Shown piece after piece: positions 54,984 through 63,896 of a stretch of DNA of 64,000 nt. The stretch is from Pseudomonadota bacterium (GTDB lineage: Bacteria > Myxococcota_A > UBA796 > GCA-2862545): the NCBI GenBank assembly GCA_947505245.1, contig CANNIZ010000001.1, positions 1 to 64,000 of the forward strand, written 5' to 3'. A model generated the notes under the pieces. The model did no database searches, was not told the origin of the DNA, and was given only the letters and a program-made list of their open reading frames with translations. The translations under genes and the position numbers were made by a program. The stretch's first letter is position 1. Each line of letters opens with the position of its first letter.

Positions 54984-55087
54984 ACGGGACCCTAACGCGA
55001 CCGCGATCGTGACCGACCGCCGACCATGCGTTTTGCATCGGGTATGGGGATCGGATAGGTTTCACTGGGCCAATCCGAGGTGTAGCC

Positions 55088-55255
55088 TTGCGCACAATCA
55101 CACTTGGCATCCAGGAGCTCGCCGTGCGTGAGCGCCGGGAGGACGAGGCACGGTGGGACCAGTACCTCCGCACCGGAGAGGCCGTTCCGAACGAGCGCGT
55201 CAAGGCCTGGTTGACGGTGCTTGCATGCGGCACGGCTGGCTCCCGGTCACGCTGA
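55088..55255 (+). pseudogene. antitoxin-like remnant of a ParE-type toxin-antitoxin module
   Basis: A 55-codon frame starts at TTG after GAGG. It contains DEARWDQYLRTGEAVPNERV and KAWLTVL, the characteristic C-terminal segment of antitoxins paired with ParE toxins (WxxYxxTGxxVxxxxVxAWL). The DNA-binding N-terminus is short and the ending is frameshifted relative to normal family members. It is followed, in another frame, by the toxin tail at 55225. It looks like a decayed pair after an internal deletion. Confidence 0.5.
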
Positions 55256-55332
55256 GCCCCGACGAGGCCGGCAATCCCGTCGTGCTGCGAGTCTGGCATG
55301 GGCGCCAGGACAGCGAACGCAGCACGCATTGA
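55225..55332 (+). pseudogene. ParE toxin C-terminal fragment
   Basis: A 35-codon frame overlaps the antitoxin remnant and ends NPVVLRVWHGRQDSERSTH. The VLRVxHGRQ block is the conserved end of ParE/RelE-superfamily toxins. The N-terminal two-thirds of a normal toxin (about 95 residues) is absent, so no active toxin is expected. Confidence 0.45.
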
Positions 55333-55364
55333 CGATGGCGTCGAAAGGCTAACGGGCGGCGGCC

Positions 55365-56144
55365 CTACTCTCGGTCGCGCAGGAGCTCGCCGACCGAGGC
55401 CACCGACACCACGCGCGCCAACCATCGCTCCAACAGGGCGCTTGACGCGGCACGCACGGCCGCGACGTCAGACTCCGACGGCTCGAGTCCGCGCGCCCTC
55501 AGGACAGCCAGGAGCGCGGCCGCAGCACCCTCGGATCGGCCTTCGGATCTCGCCGACGCCTGCAGGGCGAGCAATGCCGGGGAGCGCCGGGCCACCAGCG
55601 CCCCGATGATGGCCGCGTCGGTCGACGCTGCGTCCACGAGGGCCCGCACCGGGAGCGGAGCCACGAGGCACCGATCCTCGATGCTCGCGCTGGCTGGCAG
55701 CGGGCTCCACCCGTCGGTCTCGTGCGACCACTCGAGCACTCGGCCGTGCTTGACCACGATGCAGAACACGCGGCGAACGCCCCGGCGGACCAGCTCCCGC
55801 GCCTTCTCGCCAGCCGCATCCAGGGGCTGGCTATCCGCGACTTCGAACGCCAGCTCCTCGAGCTTGCGCCCACCGGTCGAAGGGTCGCGCTCCGACGGAT
55901 AGATGCTGGCGTCCGGGGCGAAGTCCGAGTCGAGCCCCGATCGCGTCAGCAAGTCGACGGCGCCGCTGTACCCTGGCGCCACGTGCGCACCGAGGAGGTA
56001 CGCCAGCGAGAAGTGAAGGGCGGCGTGAGGTTCTTCGGCAGGTGGCGCCATGACCAGGATCCCTCGGACGACCTCCACGCGCGACCCCTCCTTGACGAAG
56101 TGGTCGTCAACTGCGGGCTGGGTACGGGTTACGGGTTCGCCCAT
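55365..56144 (-). CDS. Uma2 family protein with C-terminal extension
   Basis: This is a 259-residue Uma2/DUF820 protein. The PD-(D/E)XK-like region includes LDSDFAPDASIYPSERD, ELAFEVADSQ and ARELVRRGVRRVFCIVVK. A helical extension of about 70 residues follows (GRSEGAAAALLAVLRARG), of the type often fused to Uma2. The ATG at 56142-56144 fits the family start. No Shine-Dalgarno is visible, but TACAAT lies just upstream. It shares a fold but little sequence with the other Uma2 protein at 44979. Confidence 0.8.
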   Translation of the reverse strand: MGEPVTRTQPAVDDHFVKEGSRVEVVRGILVMAPPAEEPHAALHFSLAYLLGAHVAPGYSGAVDLLTRSGLDSDFAPDASIYPSERDPSTGGRKLEELAFEVADSQPLDAAGEKARELVRRGVRRVFCIVVKHGRVLEWSHETDGWSPLPASASIEDRCLVAPLPVRALVDAASTDAAIIGALVARRSPALLALQASARSEGRSEGAAAALLAVLRARGLEPSESDVAAVRAASSALLERWLARVVSVASVGELLRDRE

Positions 56145-56188
56145 AGGCCCATTGTAACACGGCGGATCGCGGGCTCGATCATTGACCC

Positions 56189-57523
56189 TCACCGCAGCCC
56201 GAGCCCGATCTGCGGCACCAGCACCACCGGCGGCAGGTCCGTCAACCGGAGCGCCGTGCCCGCCGACACCTGCGCCAGCGCCTCGACCTTGAGCCCGACC
56301 ACCGCCGTCGGCGTCACCTGGAGCTCGAAGCCCGGCCCGATCCGCACGCCGTAGGCGTCGCCCTCCTCGACGCCGCCGAACGCGTCGTAGCTGTGCCGCA
56401 CGTCGGCGCCGAACAGCCCGGCGCTCGCGAACCAGGTGATCTCCTTCGGCCGCGCGCTCACCATCACCGCCCCACCCGCCGACAACGCGGCCAGCTCCGG
56501 TACGTACCGGCGCTCCGGCGGCAGCGCGACGTTCAGCCCGACCCAGCCCTCGACCGACAGCTTCGTGTCGCCGACCTCGATCACCTGCACCCGGGCGCCG
56601 CCCGACGCGCCGTTGTACAGCCCGAGGACGGTCAGATCGACGTGCGCCTGCACCCGGTCGTACACGCCGATGTCGTACCCGAACGTGTCGAGCGGCAGGC
56701 CGAGCTGCCCCACCACGTCGCCGCGATCCGTGTCGTGCCCGGTCCACAGCGAGAACCGCGCGTGGCCGTACTTCGCGAGCGCGCGCTCGTCTTCGTAGGC
56801 GCCGCGAAGCTCGAAGGTGTCCGACGACCGCCAGTCCGGGTCGAGCGACGTGAACGCGTTCGCCGTCGGCGCGTCACCGCCGCTCGCGAGCCCCTCGCGG
56901 CCGCCCACCACGACAAGCCCGATGCCGTGAAGGAGCTCCTGCTCCACCTCGACGAACGCGTCGGTCATCTGCTCCTGCGCCACGTCCCGACGAAACAGCG
57001 ACCACACGCCCCACGTGCGCGCCACCGGCACCTCACGCACCGCGTACGCGTCCACGTCGCGCACGATCACCCCGGCAGGGCCGCGCACCTCGACCCGCAC
57101 CGCGCCGCGTACCTCGAAGAACGCCGGGTAGATGAACTTCCCGAACGTACCGGCCACACCGCCCGTCAGCGTCGACACCCACTGCGCGTCGGACACGTCG
57201 CGCGACCCCGCGAGGTGAAGCACGTACACGCGGACCTCCACGTCCGCCGCGGGATCTTCGGGCACGCCTGCCCACGCGAGCCCCGTCCGCGTCGCGCGAT
57301 CCACGAACCCGAGCGGCGACGGCCGCAGGTTCACGTCGCCGTGGGTGACGAACGGCACCGGCAGCGTGCTGTCGTAGAACCCGCCGCCCGCCCGCTCCGG
57401 CGCGGGTCGCGCGTCCACCGGCCACGCCACCGCCACGGGCGCGCCTTGGGGCGGTCGTCCGAGCACGTCCGGCGCAGGCAAGTCCACAAGAGCCGGCGCG
57501 CAGCCGAGCAAGCCGACGATCAC
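56189..57523 (-). CDS. outer-membrane lipoprotein with predicted beta-barrel
   Basis: This is a 444-residue protein. A very short lipoprotein signal (MIVGLLGC) begins at GTG 57521-57523. An N-terminal soluble domain follows, then a C-terminal region of alternating amphipathic strands ending VVLVPQIGLGLR, consistent with a small outer-membrane barrel. No specific family was recognised. It lies on the same strand as the upstream DUF4143 ATPase gene (33-bp gap). Confidence 0.6.
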   Translation of the reverse strand: MIVGLLGCAPALVDLPAPDVLGRPPQGAPVAVAWPVDARPAPERAGGGFYDSTLPVPFVTHGDVNLRPSPLGFVDRATRTGLAWAGVPEDPAADVEVRVYVLHLAGSRDVSDAQWVSTLTGGVAGTFGKFIYPAFFEVRGAVRVEVRGPAGVIVRDVDAYAVREVPVARTWGVWSLFRRDVAQEQMTDAFVEVEQELLHGIGLVVVGGREGLASGGDAPTANAFTSLDPDWRSSDTFELRGAYEDERALAKYGHARFSLWTGHDTDRGDVVGQLGLPLDTFGYDIGVYDRVQAHVDLTVLGLYNGASGGARVQVIEVGDTKLSVEGWVGLNVALPPERRYVPELAALSAGGAVMVSARPKEITWFASAGLFGADVRHSYDAFGGVEEGDAYGVRIGPGFELQVTPTAVVGLKVEALAQVSAGTALRLTDLPPVVLVPQIGLGLR

Positions 57524-57556
57524 GCTGCATTTCCGAGCGACTTCGTCATTTGGGTT

Positions 57557-58765
57557 TCACGCGATGGAGGCGACGTTCATCGCTTCGACATAGCCGTCGA
57601 TCGGCCACCGCGAGTCCGCAAGGCACGCCACGCACCCCGGCCCCACGGCGACCCCCGTGGCCCGCAGGCGGCCGATCCCCGTCAGGGCCCGGCGATCGGG
57701 GCGAGACGCGAGCTTGACCTCGACGGGGTACAGCAGACCGTCGTCTTCGACGATCAGGTCCACCTCGGCCCCGTCCTTCGTGCGCCAGAACCAGAGGGGC
57801 GCCTCGCGCCCGCGGTGCCACCAGCTCTTCGCGACCTCCGCGACGACGTGGTTTTCAAGCAGCGCGCCGGCCATCGCCCCCGCAGCGGCGGTCTCCGCGC
57901 TCGACCAACGCCCGAGCCACGCGGCCAGTCCCGTGTCGAGGAAGTAGAGCTTCGGGGTCTTTGTCTCCCGACTCGTCCGGTTCGTGTGGTACGGCCTCAG
58001 CAGCAGGATCTGGAACGTGGCCTCCATCACGGCCAGCCATTGTTGAACGGTGCTCGGCGCTACGCCGATGTCGCGCGCCATGTCGGCGAGGTTGATGAGC
58101 TGCCCGACCCGCGCCGCCGCGACCCTAAGGAACGTCTCGAACGCCTGCAAACGGGCCACGTCGAGCATCGCGCGAACGTCGCGCTCCACGTACGTCTGCA
58201 CGTAGGACCCGTACCACAGGTCGCGTGCGGGGGCGTCCGGCTGCGCGAGCCGCGGGTACGCTCCGCGAACGATTCGGGTGAACACGTCGGAGACGGTGAT
58301 CGACGGAGCGTCCACGATCCGATCCGGACGGAACGGGAGCACGCCGGCGCCGCGCCCGGCCTCCTCGGCCACCGAGAACCCGAGCATGCGCAGCACGCAC
58401 ACGCGCCCGGCCAGCGACTCGGACACGCCCCGCATCAGGGCGAAGTGCTGCGAGCCCGTCAGCCAGAACGCCCCGCGCGCCCCCGGATCCCGGTCGACGA
58501 GCACCTTCACCTGATCGAGGAGCCCCGGCGCCTGCTGCACCTCGTCGACCAGCACGGGAGGTGGGTATCGCTGGAAGAACAGCCCCGGATCGGACCGGGC
58601 AAGCTCGCGGGGGCCAAGGTCGTCGAGCGTCACGTACGTACGATCGCTCGCCAGATGCCTGAGCATCGTCGTCTTGCCCACCTGGCGCGGACCGGTGACC
58701 AGGACGACGGGGAACGTGCGCGACGCCTCCAAGACCGACCGTTCGAGCGTGCGTTTCGTGTACAT
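57557..58765 (-). CDS. AAA-type ATPase with DUF4143 domain
   Basis: This 402-residue protein has Walker A GPRQVGKTT and Walker B VLVDEVQQAP, followed by TGSQHFALMRGVSESLAGR, the AAA_14 arrangement. The C-terminal DUF4143 half contains a nuclease-like D-E-K signature (GAEVDLIVEDDGLLYPVEVK). These proteins are common orphan or accessory ATPases whose role is unclear. The ATG is at 58763-58765. Confidence 0.88.
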   Translation of the reverse strand: MYTKRTLERSVLEASRTFPVVLVTGPRQVGKTTMLRHLASDRTYVTLDDLGPRELARSDPGLFFQRYPPPVLVDEVQQAPGLLDQVKVLVDRDPGARGAFWLTGSQHFALMRGVSESLAGRVCVLRMLGFSVAEEAGRGAGVLPFRPDRIVDAPSITVSDVFTRIVRGAYPRLAQPDAPARDLWYGSYVQTYVERDVRAMLDVARLQAFETFLRVAAARVGQLINLADMARDIGVAPSTVQQWLAVMEATFQILLLRPYHTNRTSRETKTPKLYFLDTGLAAWLGRWSSAETAAAGAMAGALLENHVVAEVAKSWWHRGREAPLWFWRTKDGAEVDLIVEDDGLLYPVEVKLASRPDRRALTGIGRLRATGVAVGPGCVACLADSRWPIDGYVEAMNVASIA

Positions 58766-58958
58766 GCGTCCAATCTACGATCGCATCGCGGATTGGTCAA
58801 CCTCGCCGTAGCTTCGAACCGCACGGGCAGCGGGTCGGACCGCTCCGGATTTCCAGCGTACAACCTTGTGTAACGCCATGTAAGATCGACGTAACCCGCC
58901 ATCGCTAGGACCTACGCGGGTCCCGGGCCTACGCTGATTGCACTGAGCGAGGCCTTGC

Positions 58959-59390
58959 ATGTCCTTCTTCCCCCATCGCCGTCGCGGAGCCAACGCCGTC
59001 GAGTTCGCGCTGCTCCTGCCGTTCTTGACGCTGATCATGGGTGGGCTCGTAGACTTCGGTTGGTTCTTCTACCGCGAAGGGCTCGTCACCAACGCGCTGC
59101 GCGACGCCGTGCGCGCGGGCGCGGGCGTCCACCAGACGGTGAGCGAGGTCAATACGGGCGGGTGCGCCGCCTGCATCGCCACGACGCAGGCCGTCGCCGT
59201 CGCTTCGCTGGCCGACGTCGGCATCACGGTGGCCAGCCTCTCGCCCGCGCCGCAGATGATCGCGCTCTCCGGCACCTGCGGCATTCAGTTGGCGCCCACC
59301 AATATCACGCACACGCCGCTCATGGGCCTCGTCCCCATGCCCACGTCGTACCGCATCCAGCTCACGTACATGGCGTTGTACTGCCAATGA
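58959..59390 (+). CDS. TadE-like pseudopilin
   Basis: This 143-residue minor pseudopilin begins FPHRRRGANAVEFALLLPFL, a TadE-type prepilin leader and hydrophobic core with Glu in the A-x-E-F motif. The remainder is a small Cys-containing domain (GGCAACIATT). It starts the plus-strand Tad cluster and is followed 37 bp later by the VWA-containing protein. Confidence 0.85.
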   Translation: MSFFPHRRRGANAVEFALLLPFLTLIMGGLVDFGWFFYREGLVTNALRDAVRAGAGVHQTVSEVNTGGCAACIATTQAVAVASLADVGITVASLSPAPQMIALSGTCGIQLAPTNITHTPLMGLVPMPTSYRIQLTYMALYCQ

Positions 59391-59427
59391 TTTCCAACCA
59401 TTCGCCGCAACCGTTGAGGGGTTCCAA

Positions 59428-61182
59428 ATGATCAATCGCAACCGTCGGGGCTCGTACTACGCCACTGTCGCGCTCGCCCTGCCGGTGCTGATCGGGTTCA
59501 CCGCCATGGGCGTGGACTGGGGCAGCATCGCGGTCGCGCGCAACCAGGTGCAGACGGCCGCCGATTCGGCCGCGCTCGCCGCCGTCTCGAGCATGGACAA
59601 CCGCGGCGTCGGCCGCACCCGCGCCGCAGCCTACGCGGCCGCCGTCCAGGTCAACGGCAAAGCCGCCGTGGTCCACGCGAGCGACGTGGAATACGGCTTC
59701 TGGAGTGGAACGACGTTCTACGTCGACGCCGACGGGGACAATAAGGTCAACGTCGGAGGGACTGACAAAACGGTGAACTGCGCGAAGGCCACCGCCAGCG
59801 TCGACATCGAATTGCCGTTTACCAGCACGTTCCGCAAGCTGCTTGGAGACAACCAGGCCGGCACGCTCACCGTGCGCCAGGTCGCGGGTGCGTCGCCGAA
59901 CGCAACCCCCGGGCGCGCGCCAGACACCGTATTGGTGTTGGACGTCACCCAGTCCATGCAGGGCCCCGGCGAATATGACGCCGAGTCCATGGCGGCCCAA
60001 GAGCTCGTCACCTGCGTAAAGACGAAATCGACGGGATCCTCGCGCGCCGCGGTCACGAAGTTCACCAACGTCGACCGGCTCGGTATCGTGCTCTCCGACT
60101 ACGCCACGTACTATGACGACCTCATGCAGGCCACGAGCCGTTCGGCCGTTGCAGTGCACGGCATCTACGGGATCGCGGGATGTGACAACGGGAACGACCC
60201 GGACTGCTCCGGGTACACGAACCAGTCTGCAGGCCTGGCGGGCGCCCGCTACATCCTGGAGGAAGCGGTCACGCCAGCCGACGTGGAGCAGGCCGTGGTG
60301 CTGTTCAGCGACGGCCAGCCCTATACGGGGAGCGGGACAAAAGCCTGCGATCCTGCTAATTTCACGGCCGCTGGCATCATGTGGAACCAGGTGACCTCGC
60401 CCAACCTGCAGGATCGATGCTATTCCATGACCGAGCGCGAGTGCTCGGTCCGCTCGGGAACGGGCCATACGACGGGGCACAACACCCAGGCGGGGTGTGA
60501 AGGACACGGCAGTTGCTCGAACAGCAAGTACACGACGGAGGCGACGTGTGCGCCCACGGGAACTTGCTCGGACAGCAGCATCACGTTTGCCGCGGCCTGC
60601 ACGAGCAACGGAAGGTGCCGCAGCAGCACTGGGAGCTACCTAACCGGTACGAAGGTGGACACCCAGGGGGAGTGCGAGGCGCTGGGTCGGTGCAGTGGCG
60701 GCACCTCGAGCGGTGCGCACAGCGGGCATCGGAATAAGGACCAAATCACCTCCGCCGTCTGCAGCACGGGAACTCACAGCCCCGCCCACACCTGGACGCG
60801 GCACACCTGGCAGACCAACGTCTGGACCGCCAGCACGTCCGGAAATGTCTGGACGCCGCACACGTGGAGACCGCCCATCTCCGTCCCCGACGATAGCAGC
60901 GGCGCGTTCGGCTTCCCGCACTACCTGACGGATTGGGCTTACGACGAGAAGGCCCTCCTGTTGGCCAACGGCGCCGCCCGCGTCGCGGCCGGTAAGGGCA
61001 AGCTCACGATCTACACCGTCTACTACAGCGAGACGCCCTCCGCGAATGAGATCGCCTTCATGGAGTCCCTCGCGACGGACCCCTCGAAGGCCTATGACGT
61101 GTCCGACCTGACCCGAATCCCGGGTGTGTTCCACGAGATCTGTGAGGCCACGCAGACCGGCGACCCCGGCCTGCTGTTCTAG
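59428..61182 (+). CDS. TadG-like minor pilin with VWA domain interrupted by a Cys-rich repeat insert
   Basis: This is a 584-residue protein. It has a TadG-type N-terminus (RRGSYYATVALALPVLIGFT; VDWGSIAVARNQVQTAADSA) and a VWA domain with MIDAS DVTQSM at 172-177, running to EQAVVLFSDGQPYTGSG. It is then interrupted at about 329-486 by a Cys/His/Trp-rich segment. This segment is built from irregular 20-28-residue units, for example TQAGCEGHGSC, TTEATCAPTGTC and TQGECEALGRC, and ends in repeated HTW words. The VWA core resumes at GKLTIYTVYYSETPS. The insert is unlike the rest of the gene in amino-acid use. Confidence 0.87.
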   Translation: MINRNRRGSYYATVALALPVLIGFTAMGVDWGSIAVARNQVQTAADSAALAAVSSMDNRGVGRTRAAAYAAAVQVNGKAAVVHASDVEYGFWSGTTFYVDADGDNKVNVGGTDKTVNCAKATASVDIELPFTSTFRKLLGDNQAGTLTVRQVAGASPNATPGRAPDTVLVLDVTQSMQGPGEYDAESMAAQELVTCVKTKSTGSSRAAVTKFTNVDRLGIVLSDYATYYDDLMQATSRSAVAVHGIYGIAGCDNGNDPDCSGYTNQSAGLAGARYILEEAVTPADVEQAVVLFSDGQPYTGSGTKACDPANFTAAGIMWNQVTSPNLQDRCYSMTERECSVRSGTGHTTGHNTQAGCEGHGSCSNSKYTTEATCAPTGTCSDSSITFAAACTSNGRCRSSTGSYLTGTKVDTQGECEALGRCSGGTSSGAHSGHRNKDQITSAVCSTGTHSPAHTWTRHTWQTNVWTASTSGNVWTPHTWRPPISVPDDSSGAFGFPHYLTDWAYDEKALLLANGAARVAAGKGKLTIYTVYYSETPSANEIAFMESLATDPSKAYDVSDLTRIPGVFHEICEATQTGDPGLLF

Positions 61183-61212
61183 ACGCCCCGCCCGCCGTTC
61201 AAGGAGTACACG

Positions 61213-61677
61213 ATGGCCGAAAAGAAACAACGATGGTCGAGGCGCGGCGCGAACGCGATCGAGTTCGCGCTCACCTTTCCAGTGTTCTTCGTCATCCTGA
61301 CGATTCCAATGGACTACGGCTGGTACTTCCTCCAGCAGTCCCTCGTTCAGGGCGCCCTCCGCGACGCGGTCCGGGTAGCCTCCATCCAGAAGCCGGTCCT
61401 CGGAACAGACCCCGTCGGAACGTGCCCGGCGTGCATCACCACGCTCAACGCGGTGGTGGTGACGAAGGTCAAAGCCCTCGGCCCCCAGTTCTCCGCCGTC
61501 ACCGCCGCGGACTTTACCGTTACGACCGAGACCAACGACGCCGGCTGCATGATCCGGATCGTCCCGGGCACGGGCATCAACATCAAACACAAGCCGCTGA
61601 TCGGGCTCGCCCCCATCCCGATGGGATACGGCCGCGGCGTCATCGGCATGCTCGAGTACACGCACGGCTGCACCTGA
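61213..61677 (+). CDS. second TadE-like pseudopilin
   Basis: This 154-residue paralogue of the pseudopilin at 58959 begins SRRGANAIEFALTFPVFFVI and has the same small Cys-containing domain (GTCPACITTLNAV), sharing an RDAVR and a C-terminal cysteine pattern. AAGGAG precedes its ATG. It completes the TadE-TadG-TadE arrangement. Confidence 0.85.
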   Translation: MAEKKQRWSRRGANAIEFALTFPVFFVILTIPMDYGWYFLQQSLVQGALRDAVRVASIQKPVLGTDPVGTCPACITTLNAVVVTKVKALGPQFSAVTAADFTVTTETNDAGCMIRIVPGTGINIKHKPLIGLAPIPMGYGRGVIGMLEYTHGCT

Positions 61678-61688
61678 TCGTCCGCCCG

Positions 61689-61706
61689 GCCGCCGACGCA
61701 GGCGGC
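61689..61706 (+). terminator. GC-rich hairpin after the Tad cluster
   Basis: GCCGCC (61689-61694) and GGCGGC (61701-61706) form a perfect 6-bp stem with a 6-nt loop, 11 bp after the second TadE stop. There is no T-run, so intrinsic termination is doubtful. The remaining 240 bp to the next gene show no convincing feature. Confidence 0.35.
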
Positions 61707-61946
61707 GTGTCAACGAGGCGACGAACGAAGCGCTCCCATGACAATCGCGTCGACCTCGGCGGGAATGCGAGGGAGTTCACTCTCGCGCATCCTCACGGGA
61801 AGGAGCGTGTCGCCACCCTTGCAGCAACAACGGATCGAATCCGTTCATCCATGACGGCCGTACCTGTCAGCTCGCATTTCATATAAGCCAACCTACCTGT
61901 CGCCTCATGTTTCAGGTATTCAACGCGCGCGTACAGGACGGCCTGA

Positions 61947-63209
61947 TCAGCTCTCCGAGCCGGACGCCTCGCCCATCGCCCGACGCGCCGCCTGAAGCAC
62001 CTGCTCGGGTGAGAACGGCTTCTTCAGCACGGGACGATCCCCGAGGTCGATGCCGCGCTGCACGAGCCGCTCGGCGCTGTGCCCGGTCATGAACAGCAAC
62101 GGCACCCCTGGGCGCGCGCGACCGAGCGCGGTGGCCACGTACGTCCCGGGCTCGCCGGGCAGGACGAGGTCGATGATCAGCAGGTCGATGAAGCCCGCGT
62201 ACGCGTCCGCGAGCTTCAGCGCGGACGGGCCGTCTTCCGCGAGCAGCACCTGGTAGCCGGCGTCTCCGAGCACGAGGGCGACGATCTTCCGCATCGTCGG
62301 GTCGTCTTCGGTCACCAGCACCGTCCGCGGCCGCGCGATCGCGCCCATTCCAGTGGGCTCCGCGGCGTGCACGCGCCGACGCCCCCCGAGCGGCGCCGTC
62401 CCCGCCGGTACGGGGGAAAGCGACGGTCGCACCGCGACGAGGCGCTCCGCGAGGGCCGCCACGGAGGGCACGCGGTCCGCGACAGCGAACGCGAGCGCGT
62501 GTTGCAGCGCGGGGACGAGCGGCTCGGGCACGCCGGCGAGCAGCCTGGGATCGCGATCCCACGTGAACAGGTCGGTCTCGGTGCGGTCGGTGAGCAGCGC
62601 GTGCAGAGTGGCGCCGAGCGCGTACACGTCGGACCGCACGTCCACGTGAGCGGGGTCGCGCCGCTGCTCGGGCGACATGTACGCGAACGTGCCGAGCACC
62701 GTGCCGGTTCGCGTGAGCGACGCCTCGTCGGGGGCCAGGAACTTCGCGATGCCGAAGTCGGCCACCTTGCAGCGCCCGTTCGCGTCGATCAGCACGTTCT
62801 CGGGCTTCAAATCGCGGTGGACGATGCCCTGTTCATGAGCCGCCTGCACGCCCGCGCAGATCTCGAGCAGCACGTCCACCGCGAGCCGCGGCGGCATCGG
62901 GCCGTTGCGCGCAACCCAGTCGGCCAGGCTTCCACCTTCGGCCAGCTCCATCACCATGTACGCGGCGCCCTCCTGACCCACGGCCACCACGCGGATCACG
63001 TTCGGGTGCTGCAACGCGAGCAGCGCCCGAGACTCCGCCTCGAACCGCGCCCGCACCGCCCGACGCCGCGCAAACGCGCTGTCCAGCACCTTCACGGCGT
63101 AGGTCTTCCCCGCCTCGTCGCGCGCCCGGTACACCTCGGCCATGCCACCCTTCGCGAGGAGGGCCTCGAGCGTGTAGGCGCCGAGCGTGACCGGGAGCTG
63201 CAGCGTCAC
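61947..63209 (-). CDS. Ser/Thr kinase fused to a response-regulator receiver domain
   Basis: This is a 420-residue hybrid. The kinase domain lies at about 8-265 ([64 protein letters not shown]), followed by a linker. A receiver domain lies at about 293-410 with acidic pocket [10 protein letters not shown], phosphoacceptor Asp near 344 ([13 protein letters not shown]), FMTGHS and VLKKPFS. The start is GTG (63207-63209) after GAGGTGG, overlapping the Hpt stop. It links eukaryotic-type phosphorylation to a His-Asp relay. Confidence 0.88.
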   Translation of the reverse strand: MTLQLPVTLGAYTLEALLAKGGMAEVYRARDEAGKTYAVKVLDSAFARRRAVRARFEAESRALLALQHPNVIRVVAVGQEGAAYMVMELAEGGSLADWVARNGPMPPRLAVDVLLEICAGVQAAHEQGIVHRDLKPENVLIDANGRCKVADFGIAKFLAPDEASLTRTGTVLGTFAYMSPEQRRDPAHVDVRSDVYALGATLHALLTDRTETDLFTWDRDPRLLAGVPEPLVPALQHALAFAVADRVPSVAALAERLVAVRPSLSPVPAGTAPLGGRRRVHAAEPTGMGAIARPRTVLVTEDDPTMRKIVALVLGDAGYQVLLAEDGPSALKLADAYAGFIDLLIIDLVLPGEPGTYVATALGRARPGVPLLFMTGHSAERLVQRGIDLGDRPVLKKPFSPEQVLQAARRAMGEASGSES

Positions 63210-63478
63210 GAAACCACCTCGCGAAGAGCGGCGATCGCCACCTGAACGTCCGACGCGTCGCCGCCGTCGAGCAGCAGATCTTCGACGCGCCCCGCCGCCG
63301 CGCTCACCGCGCCGAGCCCACACGAGCCCGCGGTGCCGTGGATTCGATGCGCCACCCCCGCGGCGACGTCGGGTTTTCCGCCCTGAAAGGCGAGCGACAG
63401 CTCGTCGAGCAACGCAGGCAGCCCCGCGAGGTAGTGCCGACGCACCGCAGCCATCTCAGCGTCGAAATCCGTGCCCAT
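63206..63478 (-). CDS. stand-alone Hpt (histidine phosphotransfer) protein
   Basis: This 90-residue helical protein has the Hpt motif VAHRIHGTAGSCG, with predicted phosphorylated His44, and ends in a GRVEDLLLDGG helix. It overlaps the kinase-receiver gene by 4 bp, so the two are co-translated. It probably carries phosphate between an unseen histidine kinase and the receiver domains next to it. No strong ribosome-binding site is visible. Confidence 0.82.
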   Translation of the reverse strand: MGTDFDAEMAAVRRHYLAGLPALLDELSLAFQGGKPDVAAGVAHRIHGTAGSCGLGAVSAAAGRVEDLLLDGGDASDVQVAIAALREVVS

Positions 63479-63518
63479 GGGAAGAAGCGTTGTATCGTCG
63501 GGCCCCAGGGAGGGCCAC

Positions 63519-63896
63519 GTGGGCATCCGCAAGGTGCTCGTCGTCGACGACGAACCCGACATCCGGCGCGTGATCGCCCTCTCACTCGCGCACTTCGCGG
63601 GCTGGCAGGTCGTGCAGGCCGCGTCCGGCGAAGAAGCGCTCGCCCTCGCCGGCGCTGAGCAGCCCGACGTCGTGCTGCTCGACGTCACCATGCCGGGAAT
63701 GGACGGCCGCCAGACCCTCGCTGCGTTGCGCGCAGATCCCCGCACCGCCAACATCCCCGTCGTATTCGCCACCGCCAGGGTGCGCCCGAACGACGTCGAC
63801 GAGTGGAGGACCCTCGGCGCGCGCGGCCACATCGCGAAGCCGTTCGACCCCACCACGATCGCGCGGCAGATCAGCGCCCTCGTCGGTGTGAAGTGA
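63519..63896 (+). CDS. single-domain response regulator (CheY-like)
   Basis: This 125-residue receiver has no output domain. Acidic pocket VVDDEPDI, phosphoacceptor in VVLLDVTMPGMDG and HIAKPFDP are intact. The start is GTG at 63519-63521 after GGGAGG. It is divergent from the Hpt gene and overlaps the next gene by 4 bp (GTGA). It is a likely phosphate acceptor from the Hpt or from the membrane protein that follows. Confidence 0.9.
   Translation: MGIRKVLVVDDEPDIRRVIALSLAHFAGWQVVQAASGEEALALAGAEQPDVVLLDVTMPGMDGRQTLAALRADPRTANIPVVFATARVRPNDVDEWRTLGARGHIAKPFDPTTIARQISALVGVK

Noticed and set aside
52569-54995. 808-codon open frame antisense to the SNF2 gene
   Set aside because: Arg/His/Pro-rich shadow. 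The SNF2 motifs on the other strand are unmistakable.
56393-58873. 826-codon open frame antisense to the lipoprotein and DUF4143 genes
   Set aside because: It spans two genes and their gap, has an Arg-rich composition and no motif.
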